A stretch of 26,687 nucleotides of DNA from an uncultured Flavobacteriales bacterium (GTDB taxonomy: Bacteria > Bacteroidota > Bacteroidia > Flavobacteriales > Crocinitomicaceae): positions 1 through 26,687 of the forward strand of contig CAMLIF010000048.1 of NCBI GenBank assembly GCA_946479985.1. Reading direction: 5' to 3'. The position numbers were made by a program, and so were the translations under genes. The notes beneath the pieces are model-generated. The model had not been told where the DNA came from. It did not search any database and saw nothing but the letters and a program-made list of their open reading frames with translations. This document shows, one piece after another, positions 23,436 through 26,687 of the stretch; within the stretch, counting starts at the first letter, position 1; each line of letters starts with the position of its first letter.

Positions 23436-23472
23436 AAAATCCCGTTTGCCATTGGTAGACGGGATTTTTTTT
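23436..23472 (+). terminator. Intrinsic terminator of the first APC transporter
   Basis: The arms AAAATCCCGT (23436-23445) and ACGGGATTTT (23459-23468) pair over 10 bp around a 13-base loop. They end in a run of eight T (23465-23472), beginning 18 bp after the stop at 23417. The minus strand reads T-rich after the stem as well, so it could also serve the convergent gene. Confidence 0.85.
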
Positions 23473-23479
23473 AAACGAC

Positions 23480-23507
23480 GAAGGCTTCCCACTTACGGAA
23501 AGCCTTC
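23480..23507 (-). terminator. Weak hairpin after the T9SS-type gene
   Basis: GAAGGCTTCC (23480-23489) pairs with GGAAAGCCTTC (23497-23507) with a single bulge. It lies 21 bp past the stop of the minus-strand gene. The T-run expected right after the stem on the minus strand is poor, so termination here may depend on the neighbouring stronger hairpin. Confidence 0.45.
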
Positions 23508-23528
23508 TCGCGCTTTGTTTATTTGATG

Positions 23529-24530
23529 TTATCTGTACATGCTTTTTCGTGAGCCATCGCTGTATATCATAATGACATGTCCTTTTGCCGATTCATCTAC
23601 TTCCTGCCCCATTGTATTGACCATTTTGATCAGTTTAACTGAGTTTTGAGAATTATCAATTGCAGCCGTTTTTAGCATTTCGACATGACCATCTTTGTCT
23701 GTTTGACTTAAACGGTAATAATTTTCTAATCCCGAAATGAAGCTGTAATCTTCATAACGATATTCTGTTTTCTCAGTTGTATTTCCTTTGCTCGATTGAA
23801 CAGAAATGGTCGACCAATTCTCCCCGTCAACAGATCGCTCAAGTGTAAAGTAATCGTTGTTGAACTCTGATTCTGTATACCATGACAAACTGTTTGTCTT
23901 TCTGCTTTCATTGTAATAAGCAATCATACTTGAAAGCTCAACCGGTAATACAACCGGCGTGCAATTAAGCGTTGCGCCGTTACTAAATGTCCAGTCTAAG
24001 GTAAATGCAGTGCCGCTTGCTGTAAAGTTATCGATCAGCATAATGTATGTTTGTCCGGCAACAACATTCAAAGGCATTACCCAGGCATCACCGCTTGCAT
24101 CTTCCGAAGCATCCACTACAGCTGAAGGAGGACAGGGACCAAGCCCCAGAAATCCACAACCTGTTGATGTTCCCTGATTCATAGATGCCAACCCTGTGTT
24201 TCCAGCGTCTGCAGAGAATGAACAGCGTACCGGAGCTCCTAGCGCACCGCAATTCCCCGTTGCCCAAATAGCAAAGTCGTAATCTACGGTTGTTGTAATT
24301 GTTAATTCAACTGTGCCCGAAGTAACCGGCTGAAAATAATACCACGACGATTGATGCTCAACACCCAAGCAGCCCTGATTGCCGGCGTTCAGATCGGCAG
24401 TACCAGCTCCCGAACTGTTTCCACTAAAAGCAACATCGTTACAAACTTGTGTTGCTCCGGAACAGTTGGTTGTTTGCGCAAATGTCATCCCGAAAAATCC
24501 GCAAAATAAGATAGATAACACCGTTCTCAT
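23529..24530 (-). CDS. Secreted protein with short T9SS-like C-terminal tail
   Basis: A 333-residue exported protein, probably released or surface-attached through type IX secretion. It has a signal peptide (MRTVLSILFCGFFGMTFAQ), then a Cys-rich beta domain (about 20-190) with CSGATQVCNDVAFSGNSSG, GCLGVEHQSSWYYFQP and DYDFAIWATGNCG, typical of Bacteroidota adhesion-like modules. Next comes the linker domain LPVELSSMIAYYNESRKTNSL, then SWYTESEFNNDYFTLERSVDG. It ends in a short tail VNTMGQEVDESAKG...IYSDGSRKSMYR. The tail lacks the NP-containing start of the classical type A sorting domain. Its ATG overlaps the upstream stop (ATGA), so the two genes are translationally coupled. Ligand unknown. 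Confidence 0.85.
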   Translation of the reverse strand: MRTVLSILFCGFFGMTFAQTTNCSGATQVCNDVAFSGNSSGAGTADLNAGNQGCLGVEHQSSWYYFQPVTSGTVELTITTTVDYDFAIWATGNCGALGAPVRCSFSADAGNTGLASMNQGTSTGCGFLGLGPCPPSAVVDASEDASGDAWVMPLNVVAGQTYIMLIDNFTASGTAFTLDWTFSNGATLNCTPVVLPVELSSMIAYYNESRKTNSLSWYTESEFNNDYFTLERSVDGENWSTISVQSSKGNTTEKTEYRYEDYSFISGLENYYRLSQTDKDGHVEMLKTAAIDNSQNSVKLIKMVNTMGQEVDESAKGHVIMIYSDGSRKSMYR

Positions 24531-24895
24531 TGTTTCGAAGAATTAGATTCTGCGTTTGCCACAGAGGAAAATGAGAGAAGTACCAACCCGAAATGATCAA
24601 GCACACCGGATAACTGGGTTTCCGAAACATGAACACTTGAAACAAATTCAAACTGGCCGCTTGTAGTATTAAACCAGGGGAAATATTCAAAACGTTTCTC
24701 TTCAGTGTTAAACAACGGACGGATATAATCAGTCATTTCCTTGGCAGAAGCAGCATCATTAACATCCTGAACAGAGAATTGATACTTTACCAGGTCAGCA
24801 TTTACATGCTCCTGGGCGTAACTTACAGCCGGGAAAGCGGTAATAACCGCCAGCGGGGAAATGAGATAAAAACAGAATAGGAGTTTTGTTTTCAT
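24527..24895 (-). CDS. Small exported protein, possibly ferredoxin-like fold
   Basis: A 122-residue protein with signal peptide MKTKLLFCFYLISPLAVITAFPAVSYAQ. I use the ATG at 24895; the frame upstream is open to 24976 but would bury the leader. The mature part alternates strand, helix, strand, strand, helix, strand: VKYQFSVQDVNDAASAKEMTDYI, FEYFPWFNTTSGQFEFVSSV, HVSETQLSGVLDHFGLVLL. This pattern recalls heavy-metal-associated-type domains but has no CxxC, so metal binding is unlikely. The end is Ser/Asn-rich (SSVANAESNSSKQ). Its stop overlaps the start of the T9SS-type gene by 4 bases, so the two products probably act together. The family is not recognised and the fold is inference. Confidence 0.75.
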   Translation of the reverse strand: MKTKLLFCFYLISPLAVITAFPAVSYAQEHVNADLVKYQFSVQDVNDAASAKEMTDYIRPLFNTEEKRFEYFPWFNTTSGQFEFVSSVHVSETQLSGVLDHFGLVLLSFSSVANAESNSSKQ

Positions 24896-24908
24896 GAATA
24901 GCATTTTT

Positions 24909-24930
24909 TGGTTATATCTAAAGATAACCA
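24909..24930 (-). promoter_or_regulatory. Inverted repeat overlapping a -7-like box
   Basis: TGGTTAT (24909-24915) and ATAACCA (24924-24930) are perfect 7-bp arms with an 8-bp centre. On the minus strand the box TATCTTTA (24926-24919) lies within it, 23 bp before the ATG at 24895. The layout fits a repressor site on the promoter of the two-gene secreted operon. This is an inference from position. Confidence 0.4.
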
Positions 24931-25062
24931 TCCGAATAAGTGCTTTTAAACAAAACGAGTATTTTGACACGTTCAATGTTCAAATTACAGTGTTCGTCGA
25001 AAATTCACTTGTTAAAAACCGTGATTCCGTTAAAAAAACATCAAAACAGCACAGTCGCACCT

Positions 25063-25085
25063 TATTTTTAAACAAATTAAAAATA
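25063..25085. repeat. AT-rich inverted repeat in the divergent intergenic region
   Basis: TATTTTTAA (25063-25071) and TTAAAAATA (25077-25085) pair perfectly over 9 bp around a 5-base loop. It is 30 bp upstream of the -7 box of the second APC transporter. It could be an UP-like or curved-DNA element, or chance in AT-rich sequence. Confidence 0.35.
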
Positions 25086-25115
25086 GACCCGTATCTATCT
25101 TTTAAATTGGATATA

Positions 25116-25123
25116 TATCTTTG
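25116..25123 (+). promoter_or_regulatory. -7 box of the second APC transporter
   Basis: TATCTTTG matches TAnnTTTG perfectly, 38 bp before the ATG at 25162. It is identical to the alaS box. No TTG lies at the usual -33 spacing; a TTG at 25107-25109 is too close. Confidence 0.5.
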
Positions 25124-25161
25124 GCACTCCCTGAAAAATACATCAGGTGAATACTTAACTT

Positions 25162-26687
25162 ATGGAAAACAACTCAAAGAAATCGCTTGGTTTACTTGAC
25201 GCTACTTTTTTAGTGGCCGGAAGCATGATCGGATCAGGAATCTTCATTGTTTCATCAGACATGGCAAGAGATCTGGGAAGTTCAGGCTGGCTTCTGGTAA
25301 CCTGGCTGATTACCGGTGTAATTACTCTTTTCGGTGCTTTGAGTTATGGTGAATTGGCAGCTATGTTCCCAAAAGCCGGTGGGCAATTCGTTTACATTCG
25401 TGAAGCCTGGGGGAAATTAATTGCTTTTCTTTACGGCTGGACAGTATTCGCCGTGATTCAAACAGGAGTTATAGCAGCCGTTGCAGTTGCTTTCGGGAAA
25501 TTTGCCGGAATTCTCCTGCCAGGTTTGAACAAAGTAATATTCAGCTACGCAAGTGTTGATGTGAAATACGCCAATCTCGTTGGTGTAGCAACTATTCTAT
25601 TGCTTACATGGTTAAACGTAAAAGGAATTCAATACGGAAAGATCATTCAAACCATTTTCACAAGTTCGAAACTGCTGGCTCTCACAATCCTGATAATTGC
25701 AGGAATCTGGTATGGTTGTTCATCCGGCTTTTTCGAAGAAAACCTGGGACTTTCGTGGAACAGCGCAGATAGTGTTTTCGACTGGGATTCGCACGCCATG
25801 TGGGACGCGAAGAAAGTAACCGTTGATTCACAGGGAAACAAGATCATTGAGACTTTCCTTCCTATCGGGATTATGATCGCTATTTCAACTACAATCATCA
25901 ACTCGCTGTTTTCAAGTGACGCATGGAACAACGTAACCTTCATTGCAGGAGATATCCGTAATCCGGAAAAAAACCTGCCCCGTTCACTTTTCCTCGGAAC
26001 GTTCATTGTAACACTTCTATATATCCTTGCAAATGTTGCCTATCTTGGTTTGCTGCCACTTGACGGAACTCCGCTTCCCGCCGGAGCCGATCCTTACACA
26101 CAGGAAAACGTTGTTGCAAGCGGAATTCAATTTGCATACGAAGGGAGAGTTGGCACATCTTCGGCATTTATGCTCTTCGGAAACGTAGCAAATGTTCTGA
26201 TGGCTGTTCTTATCATGATTTCCACTTTCGGGTGTAACAACGGATTGATCATGGCAGGTTCCCGCTTGTTCTACGCGATGTCTAAAGACGGATTATTCTT
26301 CAAAAAAGCAGGCGAATTGAATAAGTTCGGTGTTCCGGCCTGGGCTATGTGGGTGCAGGGAATTTGGGCAATTATTCTATGCTGTTCCGGTTCCTACACA
26401 ATCCTGATCAAATTTGCCACATTCGGATCGATGATCTTTTACATTGTAACGATTGCCGGTTTATTCAAACTGAGAAAAACAATGCCTGATGCGGTTCGTC
26501 CGTATAAAGCTTTTGCTTATCCGATTGTTCCGGCATTGTATCTCATCCTTGCATTAACAATTTGTATTTCACTGACACTTTTCACGTTTTGGGACACGTT
26601 CGGCAGTATTGTATTGATTTTGGCAGGAATTCCGATTTATTTCATTGTATTTAAAAATAAAAAATCAGATAATCCGGGCACTTTAGA
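25162..26687 (+). CDS. APC-superfamily amino acid transporter, LAT-like (3' end cut by window)
   Basis: Inner-membrane amino acid transporter of the L-type/LAT group (TC 2.A.3.8-like). The 508 visible codons begin MENNSKKSLGLLDATFLVAG. The first helix has the binding motif GSMIGSGIFIVSSDMARDLG, followed by GALSYGELAAMFPKAGGQFVYIREAWG and FSSDAWNNVTFIAGDIRNPEKNLPRS, all typical of the group. About 12 helices are visible, ending with a basic tail (FKNKKSDNPGTL). The frame is still open at the last base, so the stop lies just beyond the window. A long extracytoplasmic insertion (about residues 180-230, WNSADSVFDWDSHAMWDAKK) is present. It differs clearly from the transporter at 21873, so the two are not recent duplicates. 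Substrate unknown. Confidence 0.93.
   Translation, partial: MENNSKKSLGLLDATFLVAGSMIGSGIFIVSSDMARDLGSSGWLLVTWLITGVITLFGALSYGELAAMFPKAGGQFVYIREAWGKLIAFLYGWTVFAVIQTGVIAAVAVAFGKFAGILLPGLNKVIFSYASVDVKYANLVGVATILLLTWLNVKGIQYGKIIQTIFTSSKLLALTILIIAGIWYGCSSGFFEENLGLSWNSADSVFDWDSHAMWDAKKVTVDSQGNKIIETFLPIGIMIAISTTIINSLFSSDAWNNVTFIAGDIRNPEKNLPRSLFLGTFIVTLLYILANVAYLGLLPLDGTPLPAGADPYTQENVVASGIQFAYEGRVGTSSAFMLFGNVANVLMAVLIMISTFGCNNGLIMAGSRLFYAMSKDGLFFKKAGELNKFGVPAWAMWVQGIWAIILCCSGSYTILIKFATFGSMIFYIVTIAGLFKLRKTMPDAVRPYKAFAYPIVPALYLILALTICISLTLFTFWDTFGSIVLILAGIPIYFIVFKNKKSDNPGTL

Noticed and set aside
23480..23507. Second strong intrinsic terminator
   Set aside because: The stem is good but bulged, and no T-run directly follows it on the minus strand; kept only as a weak hairpin.
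1..26687. tRNA, rRNA, insertion sequences or prophage genes
   Set aside because: No cloverleaf, rRNA segment, transposase or phage-like protein was found on reading both strands.

Overview
The window looks like a chromosomal segment of a Bacteroidota bacterium, most likely from the order Flavobacteriales. A Crocinitomicaceae/Fluviicola-like family is my guess only. The evidence is moderate-to-low GC, A-rich start contexts with few Shine-Dalgarno sites, Bacteroidota-type -7 boxes (TAnnTTTG) upstream of several genes, a secreted protein with a short type IX secretion-like C-terminus, and typical Bacteroidota protein families.

Layout. 1-1102 (minus): chaperone pair grpE-dnaJ, with dnaJ cut by the window edge and a head-to-head array of 7-bp repeats between the genes. 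1317-4252 (plus): a membrane sulfatase-fold LtaS-like protein overlapping rlmN by one base. 4253-4564: a gene-poor stretch holding a 21-bp/105-bp tandem repeat. 4565-5143 (minus): GNAT acetyltransferase. 5414-6382 (plus): polyprenyl diphosphate synthase. 6385-12793 (minus): an accessory block of eight small secreted proteins. It comprises three paralogues of a four-cysteine family and five tandem paralogues of a two-domain family (beta-sandwich-like N-terminal half, then a KPVIY...YPYLFWE...FITYWGP domain). 12922-16832 (minus): alaS followed by a glycosyltransferase. 17039-19940 (minus): an ABC ATPase with an N-terminal extension and its overlapping 8-helix membrane partner. 20045-21727 (minus): an ABC1/UbiB-family atypical kinase. 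21873-23417 and 25162-end (plus): two APC-superfamily amino acid transporters. These bracket a two-gene minus-strand operon (23529-24895) encoding a small exported protein and a probable T9SS cargo.

How the genes work together. Most of the window is housekeeping: protein folding, rRNA methylation, quinone side-chain synthesis, tRNA charging and amino acid uptake. The block from 6385 to 12793 is the least explained part. Its genes are packed on one strand with gaps of 2-6 bp inside the five-gene array, all carry export signals, and both families expanded by local duplication. A perfect hairpin lies one base before the first start codon of the array, and a clear intrinsic terminator separates the lipoprotein gene from the last two small genes. 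I cannot assign a function to either family. This is the best candidate in the window for an undescribed extracytoplasmic system. No tRNA, rRNA, CRISPR array, insertion sequence or prophage gene was seen.
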